Shown here in pieces: positions 44,470-56,400 of a stretch of 64,000 bases of DNA. Both the position numbers and the translations under genes were made by a program. Position 1 is the first letter of the stretch. The number at the start of each line of letters is the position of its first letter. Source of the stretch: Lucinisca nassula (lineage: Eukaryota; Mollusca; Bivalvia; Lucinida; Lucinidae); NCBI GenBank assembly GCA_963580285.1, contig OY757016.1:39695124-39759123 (forward strand), in the 5' to 3' direction. The notes under the pieces were generated by a model. It ran no database searches. It was not told where the DNA came from and worked only from the letters and a program-made list of their open reading frames with translations.

Positions 44470-44520
44470 CCGGTAACTGGACAAAGTCCCCCGGACAAAA
44501 TCCCCCCGAACATCCCCCCC

Positions 44521-44556
<36 letters not shown>

Positions 44557-44700
44557 ACAAAATCCCCCCTTTTGTGAAGGTGGACAAAGTCCCGTTGCAA
44601 TAATATTTCTCCAATAGGGGGGGGGGAGGGGGGGGGGGGGTGATTTTGTCCAGGGTGATTTTGTTCACCTGAACCAATTGTTGGGGGTGGATTTTGTTTG
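44470..44700. repeat. Facing poly-C and poly-G tracts
   Basis: A C run of about 38 bases (near 44518-44555) and an interrupted G run (44617-44641) lie 60 bases apart inside GACAAAATCCCCCC / GGGTGATTTTGTCC inverted words. Gly/Pro-rich open frames on the minus strand come from these tracts and are not genes. Confidence 0.85.
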
Positions 44701-44719
44701 CGATTCATCAACTCCTTAC

Positions 44720-44890
44720 CATACTTGTTCTAAAATTTCCATAAGTACAATTTACTACCAGATATTGTGTCTAAAATTAGCTGAATGAATGGAAAACAGT
44801 GTAGACCCTGATGCAATGTCTCATCTGGGTCTACACTGTTTGCTCAGGCCTGTCCATCCGAATACATAGGGTAAATACGGTAACCTCAGC
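44720..44890. mobile_element. MITE family C
   Basis: GTTCTAAAATTTCCATAAGT start; hairpin half GTGTAGACCCTGATGC / GGGTCTACACTGTTTGC; end GGTAAATACGGTAA. Confidence 0.65.
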
Positions 44891-44939
44891 ACAAGACAAG
44901 AAAGATTACTGGGGATTATCTAATAAAGAATAGGAATAG

Positions 44940-45050
44940 CGGATAGGTTTCTATTTTCTCTTCAAAATAGTTACGTTGTTGGGACTCATTAGAACCGCCT
45001 CATGAGGCAATTCTACTGAGTCCACACAACATACCATTTCCAAGTAAAGT
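44940..45050. mobile_element. MITE family E fragment
   Basis: GGGACTCATTAGAACCGCCT paired with AGGCAATTCTACTGAGTCC. Confidence 0.65.
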
Positions 45051-45055
45051 AGAAA

Positions 45056-45190
45056 AAACAAGAGCTGTCACTATAAGTGAGCAATGCCCACGTGGGAGCC
45101 ATCACAAAAAAGTGCGGACTTACAAACGCACAAACCCACAAACGGACAGTGCAAAAATTATATGACATCCTACGGGGGCATAAAATTGTC
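45056..45190 (+). mobile_element. Short AACAAGAGCTGTCA element
   Basis: Starts AACAAGAGCTGTCACTATAA; CCCACGTGGG palindrome; ends CTACGGGGGCATAAAATTG. Same start class as 31459. Confidence 0.55.
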
Positions 45191-45530
45191 CCTTTTTTTT
45201 TCCCTCTTTTACTCATTATCTGAAGCTATGGAAGAATCCTCTTAAAAGACAAAAACATTCTAATAAGACACCACAGAATGTATCATCTGATCAGGGTCTA
45301 CACTTTTGCTTAAAATACAGAAATTTAAAGGTTAAAAGGAAACAGTGTAAGTTTGCTTTCAGTACCAATTTCCCAGCCTACAACCCAATCAACCCACCAG
45401 TGATGTCAGTGTTTTGATTTAACAAAGACTGGGTGGGGCCAAAGTGGCATTTCTTAAAAGGAATGGATACATCGAACATACTTTCTGGCACTGCGGTTTT
45501 CACTTTCATTACTTCCTGTTTTCTTATTAC
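45191..45530. other. Low-copy DNA, no gene called
   Basis: Contains an isolated family P hairpin arm (TCATCTGATCAGGGTCTACA near 45284). Nothing else recognised. Confidence 0.4.
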
Positions 45531-45667
45531 CCAGCAGGCACATGATGTAATTGTCAACGTCGGTACAACATCATGACGTTTATACAACGTCACATCTACG
45601 TCGGTGCAACGTCTTAACGTTGCACCGACATTGATTTGACATTGCCCTAGTGATGTGTGTCTGCTGG
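45531..45667. mobile_element. MITE family J, second copy
   Basis: CCCAGCAGGCACATGATG and TGATGTGTGTCTGCTGG inverted ends; CAACGTC/GACGTTG repeats inside (GTCGGTGCAACGTCTTAACG). Confidence 0.8.
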
Positions 45668-45695
45668 AAACTGTATACCATAGTACCTTTCAATA

Positions 45696-45853
45696 GGTAC
45701 AGTGGTTGTATGGATAGTCTGAACCCCAAATATGAACTCTGCTTAGCAAAAGGAAATCAAGAAGCATGTGCATGGTGTCAGAAGTGGGATATGAATGCAA
45801 ACCCATATTTGTGGACCATAATAAAGAGGTTTACTCTTAAACAAAGAAACTGA
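45696..45853 (+). other. Possible Cys-rich exon, unrecognised
   Basis: An AG acceptor-like CTTTCAATAG is followed by an open frame with GCMDSLNPKYELCLAKG and EACAWCQKW, ending TGA at 45853. Four Cys and C-x-W-C are exon-like, but there is no strong donor and no partner exon, and an AATAAA lies within it. I do not assign a family. Confidence 0.22.
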
Positions 45854-45934
45854 ACTATAAAGAAGCAAGGCAACATAATATTTTCTATAGAGCTGCCTCC
45901 TACTATTTACCCCAAATATTCAGACTACTTGTCA

Positions 45935-46125
45935 TAATTATTTGTTCTAAAATCTAAACAGGTACAATTCACTGCCCGACTTTGTGTCTAAAATTGGCTG
46001 GAAGAGTGGCAAAAAGTGTAGACCTTGATGAGAGGCCCTGTCTGCAGCGTCTCATCTGGGCTTACACTGTTTGCTGAAGCCTATTTGTCTGAATACATGC
46101 AGTAAATACAGTACTTTCCTTGAGT
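45935..46125. mobile_element. MITE family C
   Basis: TTGTTCTAAAATCTAAACAG start, GTGTAGACCTTGATGAG / CTCATCTGGGCTTACACTG hairpin, GCAGTAAATACAGTA end. Confidence 0.65.
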
Positions 46126-47040
46126 TTACACTTAAAGCACTAATCAAGACTAAAATTTTCCCTTTTTTGTGTTAAGAAAATAGGGCTTGACATTACACAT
46201 GAACCAGTGAATCATCTGTAATGTCAAATATGTTCTGTAAAAGGGTTATCCTTTGGAAGCAAGGAATACACCACAGGACTGAAAAATTTGGAGTGTGCAT
46301 GTTTTCTGGGCCAGACTAGCTAGTTTTGGCCAATTAGGCCTCATCAGTGACCCTCAAATATTTTCAAAATTCCACAATGGAATCAATGATCCCAAAGGAC
46401 AAGAAAATATAAACTACACTATGATGTAGGACAGGGAGACTTTTAACGACAGCCTGACATTCCCAGACACCAGCTGTAGTGACTTATTTTCCCAGAAAAA
46501 TGAGAAAATGCTAGATTGTCATTTTTTATAGTGCTTGAAGATTTTAACATGCAATTCTCGGAAAGTAGATTCTGAGCCTTCAGTTTTCTGTAATCATTTT
46601 TTTTCCAATTCTGTTACAAAATAACAAGATAAAACAAAGATAAGAAAATACGATTTATCACATTATTTGAAGATCTATTCATTTTGAATATATAATCTGC
46701 ACAGATTAGATAGAAAAACTTAATACCTGTCTGAAGACAAATATCAAGATTTTTTCCAGCAAACTATCCATGCTTAAAAGTCTTGCAGATACTAAGCTCC
46801 TTTTAAATGAAGTCGCTAAATTCATATGAACTTGGGAAAGTGACTTAACTCGTGACTGACCGACTCAGTAATTTGTAGTCAGATAGAAAAAATGGTGCAT
46901 CTCCAAACTTTTTGGCTAACCTGACTGAAATTCAAAAGTGTCAAACTCAACACTCTGTGAACCTAAATTGCATTTTTATTGCTGCTTATGAGGACACACT
47001 CGTTAATCAGACATTATTAATCCAGGGTTCTGTTGTTCAT
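46126..47040. other. Low-copy DNA, no gene recognised
   Basis: AT-rich sequence without repeats shared in the window and without a coding frame of note. Confidence 0.45.
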
Positions 47041-47350
47041 GCCAGCCCCTGTGGCTCAGTCCGATGCGCTTTCAACTGGTAATCAGGAGGTCACCGGTTC
47101 AATCCCTGTCTAACCACCAATAATCTTTTGTGTAGATTGATCATGAAATCTTTTCTACGCAGATTCTCTTCCGTTCACTGATTCAGGAAGGGCAGTTATC
47201 AGTTTATGACGAAAGAATGTGCATCCTACTGTAACTGGCCAACACCTGCTTATATTTAAGCTTTCAGGAAAAGTGTGTCTGGTAAACTGACTGGCTCACA
47301 TGACCTAATAGTGTTGACTGGGCTGTTAAAATTCAAAACCAAACTAAAAC
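47041..47350 (+). mobile_element. SINE family 4
   Basis: Head GCCAGCCCCTGTGGCTCAGT, B-box-like CCGGTTCAATCCC, AAGAATGTGCATCCTACTG, end GGGCTGTTAAAATTCAAAAC. Confidence 0.85.
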
Positions 47351-47404
47351 CACCTGTCCAAAGCTAAAGATGGCATTATTTGTTAAATCTTTGGTCATCT
47401 AATA

Positions 47405-47535
47405 CAGCTTATACACAAATATTTTTGCTGAAAAATGTGAGTAGCTCTGCAAAAGCTACTCACATTTTTCAGCAAAAATACCAGGGAATTCAGTACTGTA
47501 CTTGTTTGACCACTTATGAGCTTGTTAAGCTACCA
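47405..47535. mobile_element. MITE family F fragment
   Basis: Hairpin TTGCTGAAAAATGTGAGTAG and complement, followed by ACTTGTTTGACC and GAGCTTGTTAAGCT. Confidence 0.7.
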
Positions 47536-47849
47536 CAGCTCTGAACAAGTTTTTGCTTTACAGTACAATTTATGTCCTATTTCACCAGTGAATTTATTTC
47601 CTATTTCAGCAGTGAAAGTTTGGCTGCTGTCAATAATATATTCCTTAAAATACGGTCGTTATCGCAGTGTCATTTCCACAGTGGCAATCCTGAAACTGCT
47701 GTCACAACCATTATCCTGAGCAAGCGCTAATTTCCATAACAACAATATTCCTTTATCCTGAAAATGTAGCCACAACCACAAGTTAATCCAGAAAAAGAGG
47801 CTTCGTCATAAAATCTGGGCCCAAGTTGTTCAAAACCACAATAACTTAA

Positions 47850-48073
47850 CCCAGAAAATGCCAATCACGAAAACTGTCGTCTGCTTTGTCATTTGTTGGT
47901 TACTTTAGAAGTCATTGTTACAAACCGTGTGGACCAAGTTCAAACCAGAGCTGTCTGAACAGGGTCCATACTGTTTGTACGCAAAAATATGTTTGAAAAG
48001 TTTGCAAGAAGATTCAGCAGACGAAATAAACAGACATCATTTTCAGATTCAGATGCAGTTTTTTCTCTGCATC
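47850..48073 (+). mobile_element. MITE family B, left member of an inverted pair
   Basis: TTAA at 47846-47849 and 48074-48077. Ends CCCAGAAAATGCCAATCACG and a degraded right end. Hairpin arms ACCAAGTTCAAACCAGAGCT / CTGAACAGGGTCC are worn. Confidence 0.75.
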
Positions 48074-48084
48074 TTAACCATTAA

Positions 48085-48327
48085 GACACCGAGAAAAACT
48101 ACATCTGAAAATGTCGTCTGCTTATGTGGTCTGCTGATTTTTTTTTTTTTTTTTTTTTTGCAAACTTTTAAAAATATTTTTGCATACAGACAAACAGTGT
48201 GGACCCAGATCAGAATGCTCCAATAGGAGCAGTCTGATCTGGGTCCACATCATTTGCAAAAATGAGTTTTAAAGTAACCGGCAGACGACCAAGTCGACAA
48301 CAATTGTCGTGATTGGCATCATATGGG
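48085..48327 (-). mobile_element. MITE family B, right member of an inverted pair
   Basis: TTAA at 48081-48084 and 48328-48331. Opposite orientation to the left member; a T run of about 23 at 48138-48160; good hairpin GATCAGAATGCTCCAATAGG / GGAGCAGTCTGATC. Confidence 0.8.
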
Positions 48328-48518
48328 TTAAGGGTTAAAACATTCCTAAGTGCCCAAAACTTTAGATTCTTGCAAGTACACTAAGTTTTTTGTTTGTTTT
48401 TTGGTTTGTTTGGTTGTTGTTGTTTTTTTTATGAAGAAAATGTATGTTTCTTCTTGAGTAAAAGCTTCTCACATTTTCTTCAGCAAAAAAAAAAAAAAAA
48501 AAACAGGTTTTGAAATAC

Positions 48519-48748
48519 TGGGGCAAGTTGGTCAAAACAAATAATGTCATATGTTAACATATTGTTAAAACTTTGATCATTTAATGTTTCAAATATACTA
48601 ATATTTTTGTTGCAAAAATGTGAGTAGCTTTTGCAATTGCAAAGCTACTCACATTTTTTCAGCAAAAATACTAGTGTATCAGATATTGTACTTGTTAGAA
48701 CTAACAAGTTTGTTAAGCTTAGGTGGTAGTTTGAACAACTAGGCCCTG
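48519..48748. mobile_element. MITE family F
   Basis: CTGGGGCAAGTTGGTCAAAA and TTTGAACAACTAGGCCCTGA ends; hairpin AATGTGAGTAGCTTTTGCAA. A worn half-hairpin and poly-A/poly-T stretch precede it (48360-48505). Confidence 0.8.
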
Positions 48749-49239
48749 ATGGTTGGTTTTAATGTAACATTAACTAATGACTGTGTTAACTTTGACTAAC
48801 TGGGCCTTCCATGTTTATTTTGATATGTATTACTGCACTGCAACCATCTGACCAGAAATAAGAATGTTTGAACACTTTGGTGGCTTCCAGAAACACCGAA
48901 AATACATCTGCTAGGCACGTCAGACAAAGTCATAGAGGTATCTGATGACATCGAAATTCACAGTTCTGAAATAAAAATGTTACTTCTATTCTGAGACCCT
49001 GTCTACATGATAAATCTATGTGAAATTCAACACAACTGAATCCAACTCAGTTGACTGTCAAAGCCCAACTTTTTCATCTTTAGAATTTCACAAAAAAAAT
49101 GTTAAAAAAACTATTAACACAACCAACCAATATTTACCGAATTCTAATGAATACACACAACAAACATTTGCAAGATAAAAGTCGAAATCTCCTTAATTTT
49201 CCCTCACTATTATTCCCTAGGGACTCGAGTATGGGTTCC
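48749..49239. other. Low-copy DNA, no gene
   Basis: One isolated reverse copy of the minisatellite/family E word (GAATTCTAATGAATACACAC, near 49139). Otherwise nothing recognised. Confidence 0.4.
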
Positions 49240-49251
49240 ACTCAGCCATGG

Positions 49252-49546
49252 TTTGTTTGTTTGCTTGATTTGAGGTTTAACATCCCCTTCAACACTGTAT
49301 AGGTCATTTTGGAGATGTTGCTTCCAATTTTGCGGGGCTTTTACCCGATACTGAAATGAAATGACACCTCAAGCCCTGTCGCCCAATGAAACCAATAGCA
49401 TGGACGGTCCGACTCGCACCGCTTTGCCTGGGCAGGCTTAGATCCTCCAAGTGGTTTACCAGTACTCGTGTGCGGTCGGTTTCAGCTCTGCATGGAAACA
49501 TCATGCAGCACATCTATTTCTACAAGTCCCGATGGGCGTGGGGCCG
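49252..49546 (-). mobile_element. SINE family 3, complete
   Basis: Perfect duplication ACTCAGCCATGG at 49240-49251 and 49547-49558. Ends as in the other copies. Confidence 0.9.
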
Positions 49547-49760
49547 ACTCAGCCATGGTAAAAGAGCCATCGGTGTTCCACTGTAATTCAGGTCATTTAA
49601 AAATTCAATTGTTAATTAATCAGTAAATTTAACACTTAAAGTACCAAGAGAATTTCTAGGGCAGATGACAATAAAGATGTGACAATCTAATGATTCACCT
49701 GAAATGTCAAGCTTAATTTTTGTCTGAAAAATGATAAAAAGATACTTTAAAAATTCTGTT

Positions 49761-49999
49761 TGGGCCCAGTTGTCCAACACTAACTATGTTGTTAGTCAGC
49801 ATATCATTAAACTTTTGATCATTAAATACTGCAGATAATATACTAATATATTTTGCAGAAAAAATGTGAGCAGCTTTTGCAAATGCAAAAGTTGCTCACA
49901 TTTTTTCAGCAAAAATACCAGTTTTCAGATATTGTACTTGCTAGAACAGTTAACACTAACTTCGTTAAGCTAACGATGCTTTGAACAATTGGGCCCTGG
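49761..49999. mobile_element. MITE family F
   Basis: TGGGCCCAGTTGTCCAACAC and TTTGAACAATTGGGCCCTGG ends; hairpin AAATGTGAGCAGCTTTTGCA. Confidence 0.82.
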
Positions 50000-50635
50000 A
50001 CTTTAAGGATTAATAATTGCCCATTTTCATATATGTCTTTTTTAAAAACTATTTTTACATCATATTCTAAATACAAGCCAAAATAACGTATAGTAATACC
50101 ATTATTAGCTAATTAATTATTCCTTTTCTTTTCTTTTTTAACGAAGTTTCGATTTGCACATGATCATTCTTTTCTTTCAAACAGCTCAAAATTATTCAAG
50201 AAAATTCTGAAGCAACATATAGATGCATGGGAATGTGACCAGCCAATAGAAATCTTTCATTTTTGGGTGTAACTTAATTTCTAAGTGGTATCAATATTTC
50301 TTTGATGGCATATTTTGACCACACCCTTGTTAAACCAAATTTATTCTCTTACTCTAAGATTGTGATGCCATAAATACATGATTGAAAGAAACTTCTAGCG
50401 CTTGGTTAGAAGGTAATCAGGATTCTGCCGAAGCATATTGTAGTTCTTGAGAAATGATCTTAGAAGATCTGGATTGATCGAACGTTCGATGCAAATGCTG
50501 ACAGACCAACAAATGGATGTACAGATGGACAAACAGATGACCAATGAGATGAACAGCTCTTTCAGAATGATATCTTTGCTTATAAGCAGTCTTCACAAAT
50601 TGTGTGGCAAATATAACTCATTGACATTAGTTCTA
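50000..50635. other. Low-copy DNA, no gene
   Basis: AT-rich; no motif or splice-bounded frame seen. Confidence 0.4.
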
Positions 50636-52665
50636 ACAAGTGGACCAAGATGGCACTGAATCGCTCACCTGATTTCAAGATGACACACAGCTTCTGAGAG
50701 TCTTATGGATAACTGACAGCCATCTTGTTCCTTGAAGCATATCTGGCGATCACCTTGGCAACAATGTGGCAAAGTTTGAAAGAAGCAAATTGTTGACAGT
50801 TTTCTATCATGAGCTCTGGCAACCATTTTGCTTATCACAGCGGAACTGTTTTAGCAAATACAGTAGAGGGTCACCTAAGCTACATTCGTACAAAGTTTGA
50901 ATCAAATTGGCCCAGGGGTATAGGAGTAGTCGTCATTTAAAAATTTTTCATTTTTTTAGCTCTGGGGGTCATCTTAGTCATCGGAGTGGAACCATTTTAG
51001 CTTCTTTGGTAGACAGCCACCTAGGCACCATTACTGTGAAGTTTGAATCAAATTGGTCCAAGGGTTTAGTAACCTTATGAGTTGGTGGTTCCCTTTAACA
51101 ATACAGAGCTGACCTGTTTTTCACTATCTGAGCACCTTGCGGAAATTGAGGGTCAGGACCTAGTGCACCAGCCAGACATTAACCGACTAACTCTAACTAA
51201 CAATGCCTTAACTCTATATAAAACCAGTGGGTCCCAGTGCAAGTCCGTAAGTCTATGTAAAACTGGTGGTCCCCTGCGTGGGGCCATTTTTCCCCCCAGG
51301 GCTATAACTTGAATAATCTTGGAAGAAGTCCCCTATATGAAGCTTCATGCCAAATACCAAAGTCCTGGGCCTTGTGGTTTCAGAGAAGAAGATTTTTAAA
51401 GGTTTTACAAATATAAGTCCATGTTAAACTGGTGGGCCCCCAGGCGGGGCCATTATTGGCCCCTGGGCTATAATTTTATAAATCTTAGTAGAGGTCTACT
51501 AGATGAAGCTTCATACCAAACATCAAAGACTTGGGCCTTCTGGTCTCAGATGAGAATATTTTTAAAGGATTTCCCTATATAAGTCTATCTTAAACCGGAG
51601 GGCCCTGGCACGGGGCCATTTTTGGCCCCAAGGCTATAATTTGAACAATCTTGGTAGAGGTCACCTAGATGAAGCTCCATACCAAATACCAAAGGTCTGG
51701 ACCTTTTGGAATCAGAAAAGACAATTTTTATAGGTTTCCCTTATGTAAGTCTATACACAAGATGTGGGCCCAGGGCAGGGCCAATTTTAGCCCTAAGGCT
51801 ATAATTTGAACAATCGTGGTAGACTATATAAAATGAAGCTTCATACCAAATATCAAAGACCAGGACCTTCTGGTTTCAGACAAGAAGATTTTAAAAGTTT
51901 TCCCTATATAAGTCTGTGTACAATTGGTGGGCCGCAGGGCAGGCCATTTTTGGTGCCAGGGCTATAATTTTCTGGTGGGCTGCGGGGTGGGCCATTTTTG
52001 GCGCCAGGGCTATAATTTTAATAATCTAAGTAGTAGAGGTCCACTAGATGAAGCTTCATGCCAAACATCAAAGACCTGGGCCTTCTAATTTCAGACGAGA
52101 AGATTTTAAATAGGGTTTCCCTATGTAAGTCTATGTTCAAAACTGGTGGGCCCCAGCGCCGGGCCCATTTTTATAGAGGTCCACTAGATGAAGCTTCATT
52201 CAAACTACGGTATCAAACACCTGGGCATTCTGATTTCAGATGAGAAGATTTTTAAAGTTTTTCCCTATATAAATTTATGTAAAACCGGTAGTCCCCAGCG
52301 CGGGGGCATTTTTGGCCCCAGGGCTATAATTTGAACAATCTTGCTAGAGGTCCATCAGATACAACTTCATACCAAATATCAAAGACCTGGACTTTCTGGT
52401 TTCGGAAGAGGTTTTCCCTACATAAGTCTATGTAAAACTGGTGATCCCCCCGGCACAGGGGCATTTCTGGCCCCAAGGCTATAATTTGAGCAATCCTGGT
52501 AGAGGTCCATTAGATACAACCTCATACCAAATACCTAAGACCTGGGCCTTCTGGTTTCAGACAAGAAGATTTTTGAAGATTTTCCCTATATAAGTCTATG
52601 TAAATCTGGTGGGCCCCGGCGCAGGGCATTTTTGGCCCCAGGGCTATAATTTGAACAATCTATGC
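50636..52665 (+). mobile_element. Pearl-like array element, 3' end missing
   Basis: 5' end ACAAGTGGACCAAGATGGCA then CGCTCACCTGAT; two AGCTCTGG...CATTTTG monomers (50810-51060); type-1 monomers at 51230-52665 (GGCCATTTTTGGCCCCAAGG). No microsatellite or terminal hairpin. A stretch at 51100-51220 (GAGCTGACCTG...GAGCACCTTG) recurs at 58504. Confidence 0.7.
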
Positions 52666-52739
52666 TTCATTCCTTTATTACGGCTTTCATGTCATAAGAG
52701 TTTTATCAGAAAACTTTCTTTCTTTCTTGTTCGGTGCTT

Positions 52740-53345
52740 ACAGGTTGAACTGTTTGATATTTTTCTTATTTATACTCCAAACATAGGCTATGGGTGCTTA
52801 TAAGAACCGCCTCATTGAGGCGGTTCTAACAAGTACCCATAACATATGCCTTTGAGCAGAAACAAGCAACATAATGTATAACCCTGTAAACCCCAGATAA
52901 CACCATATAAAGTAGGGTTTAGAGGGGTGTTTATTTCGCAGACTTGTTAACATGAGGATACAGACAGAAAAATGGGGTTTACCTGGGTATACATTAATTT
53001 CTAAATGTTTGTTCAAAATCATGGATGATGGGTACTCAATAGAACCGCCTCAATAAGGCAGCCTCAATGAGGCAGTTCAAATGAACACAAACACTCTATA
53101 TTAAAGAAGAAATCAGAAAAGAATGCCACCTTGCATCACACTAACAAGTCTGTGTAATGAATATCCCTCTGCACCCCACTTTATACAGAGAAAACTGGGG
53201 TTTATAGGGGTATTCATTATTTTTCTTATTTCTGTTCCTAGACATAGAATGTGGGTACTCGTAAGAACTGCCTCAGTGAGGCAGTTCTAACGAGCACCCT
53301 CAACCTATGTTTGGAGTAAAGATAAGAAAAATATTACAAATTTAA
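52740..53345. mobile_element. Cluster of three MITE family E copies
   Basis: Hairpins at about 52790-52845, 53025-53075 and 53255-53300 (CCGCCTCATTGAGGCGG and variants), separated by ACCCCACTTTATACAGAGAA-type segments. 53345-53410 carries the outer TTTTGGAGATGTGAAAGAAT part. Confidence 0.8.
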
Positions 53346-53454
53346 GTCAGAAAATAACTGTTTTGGAGATGTGAAAGAATGCACTATTTCAGACGAGTGT
53401 GTTATTTTAATGGAAAAGAATGCCATTTTTCAGGTGAATGCCATTTTTCACCTG

Positions 53455-56400
53455 AACAAGAGGGCCATGATGGCCCTGGATCGCTCACCTGATCCATAGT
53501 GTAACAAGTGGGCCCCAGAGAGGGCCATTATTGGCCCCAGGGTTTTAATGTGCATAATGTTGAGGGAGGTCTTAAAGGTGAAGCTTCATACCAAACATCA
53601 ACAAAGGCTATAATTAGAACAATCTTGGCAAAGGTCCACTAGATAAAGCTACACATCAAATTTCAAAGACCTGGGCCTTGCAGTTTCAGAGAAGAAGATT
53701 TTTTTTAAAGATATTCCCTACATAAGCCTATGCAAAACCAAATGGCCCCAGGGCTATATAAATCTATGTAAAAACAAAGGGCCCCGGCCCGGGGTGGGGG
53801 CATTTGTGGCCCCAGGGCTATAATTTGAACAATCTTGGTAGAGGTCCACTAGATAAAGCTCCATACTAAATATCAAAGGCCTTGGCCTTGCAGTTTCAGA
53901 GAAGATTTTTAAAGATTTCCCTATATAAGTCTATGCAAAACCAAAGGGCCCCGGAGCGGGGACATTTTTGGTACCAGGGCTATAATTTGAATAATTTTGA
54001 TAGAGGTCCACTAGATGCAGCTTCATACCAAATATCAAAGACCCAGGCCTTGTGGTTTCAGAGAAGAAGATTTTTGAAGATTTTCCCCATGTAAGTCTAT
54101 GTAAAACCATAGGGCCCCAGAGTGGGGGCATTTTTGGCCCCAGGGCTATAATTTTAACAATCTTGGTAGAGGTCCATTAGATGCAACTTCATACCAAATT
54201 TCAAAGTCCTGGGCCTTGTGGTTTCAGAGAAGATTTTTAAAGATTATCCCTATATAAGTCTATGTAAAACCAAAGGGCCCCGGGACGGGGCCACTTTTGG
54301 CCCCAGCACTATAATTTGAATCATCTTGGTAGGGGTCCTTTAGAAGAAGCTTCATACCAAATATAAAAGACCTAGGCCTTGTGGTTTCAGAGAAGAAGAT
54401 TTTTAAAGATTTTCCCTATATAAGTCTATGTAAAACCAAAGGGCCCCTGAGCGGGGGCATTTTTGGCCCAAGGGCTATAATTTGAACAATCTTGGTAGGG
54501 GTCCACTAGATGAAGCTTCATACAAAATATCAAAGTCCTGGGCCTTGCGGTTTCAGAGAAGAAGATTTTTAAAGATTTTCCCTATATAAGGCCATGTAAA
54601 ACCAAAGGGTCCCAGTCGGAGGCTTTTTTTGCCCCAGCACTATAATTTGAACAATCTTGGTAGGGGTCCACTAGATAAAGCTTAATTCCAAATATCAAAG
54701 TCCTGGGCCTTGCAGTTTCAGAGCAGAAGATTTTTAAAGATTTTCCCTATATAAGCCTATGTAAAACCAAAGGGCCCGGCGGCGGGGACATTTTTGGCCT
54801 CAGCACTATCATTTGAATAATCTTGTTAGGGGTCTTTTAGATGAAGCTTCATACCAAATATAAAAGACCTAGGCCTTGTGGTTTCAGAGAAAAGGATTTT
54901 TAAAGATTTTCCCTATATAAGTCTATGTAAAAACAAAGGGCCCCTGAGCGGGGGCATTTTTGGCCCAAGGGCGATAGTTTGAACAATCTTGGTAGAGGTC
55001 CATTGGATGAAGCTTCATTCTAAATATCAAAGTCCTGGACCTTGCGGTTTCAGAGAAGAAGATTTTTAAAGATTTTCCCTATATAAGTCTATGTAAAACC
55101 AAAGGGCCCCTGAGCAGGGGGATTTTTGGCCCAAGGGCTATAATTTGAACAATCTTGGTAGGGGTCCACTAGATGAAGCTTCAAACAAAATATCAAAGTC
55201 CTGGGCCTTGCGGTTTCAGAGAAGAAGATTTTTAAAGATTTTCCCTATATAAGCCTATGTAAAACCAAAGGGCCCCAGGTGGAGGCTTTTTTTGCCCCAG
55301 CACTATAATTTGAACAATCTTGGTAGGGGTCCACTAGATAAAGCTTAATACCAAATATCAAAGTCCTGGGCCTTGCAGTTTCAGAGCAGAAGATTTTTAA
55401 AGATTTTCCCTATATAAGCCTATGTAAAACCAAAGGGCCCGGGGGTGGGGACATTTTTGGCCTCAGCACTATCATTTGAATAATCTTGTTAGGGGTCTTT
55501 TAGATGAAGCTTCATACCAAATATAAAAGACCTAGGCCTTGTGGTTTCAGAGAAAAGGATTTTTAAAGATTTTCCCTATATAAGTCTATGTAAAAACAAA
55601 GGGCCCCTGAGCGGGGGCATTTTTGGCCCAAGGGCGATAATTTGAACAATCTTGGTAGAGGTCCAATGGATGAAGCTTCATTCTAAATATCAAAGTCCTG
55701 GACCTTGCGGTTTCAGAGAAGAAGATTTTTAAAGATTTTCCCTATATAAGGCCATGTAAAACCAAAGGGCCCCGGAACGGGGGCATTTTTTGCCCCAGCA
55801 CTATAATTTGAACAATCTTGGTAGGGGTCCACTAGATAAAGCTTAATACCAAATATCAAAGTCCTGGGCCTTGCAGCTTCAGAGCAGAAGATTTTTAAAG
55901 ATTTTCCCTATATAAGCCTATGTAAAACCAAAGGGCCCGGGGGCGGGGACATTTTTGGCCTCAGCACTATCATTTGAATAATCTTGTTAGGGGTCTTTTA
56001 GATGAAGCTTCATACCAAATATAAAAGACCTAGGCCTTGTGGTTTCAGAGAAAAGGATTTTTAAAGATTTTCCCTATATAAGTCTATGTAAAACTAGAGT
56101 GTTCACAAGTTTTTTCTTTAATTTGACCTACTGACCTACTTTTTGACCCGAAAAGACCTTTATTCAAACTTAGCCAAGATATTGTCACAATGACCATTCT
56201 GAGCAAGATTAATGATTTAACCAAACTTGTGGCCTCCTGAGTATTCACAAGGTTTTTCTATGATTTGACCTACTGACCTACTTTTCAACCGGACATGACC
56301 CATATTCAAACTTGACCGAGATATTGTCATGATGATCATTCTGAGCAAGTTTGATTATGATTGGACCAAAATTGTGGCCCCTAGGGTGTTCACAAGGTTT

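Noticed and set aside
44408..44711. Gly-rich and Pro-rich proteins
   Set aside because: Direct translations of C and G homopolymers.
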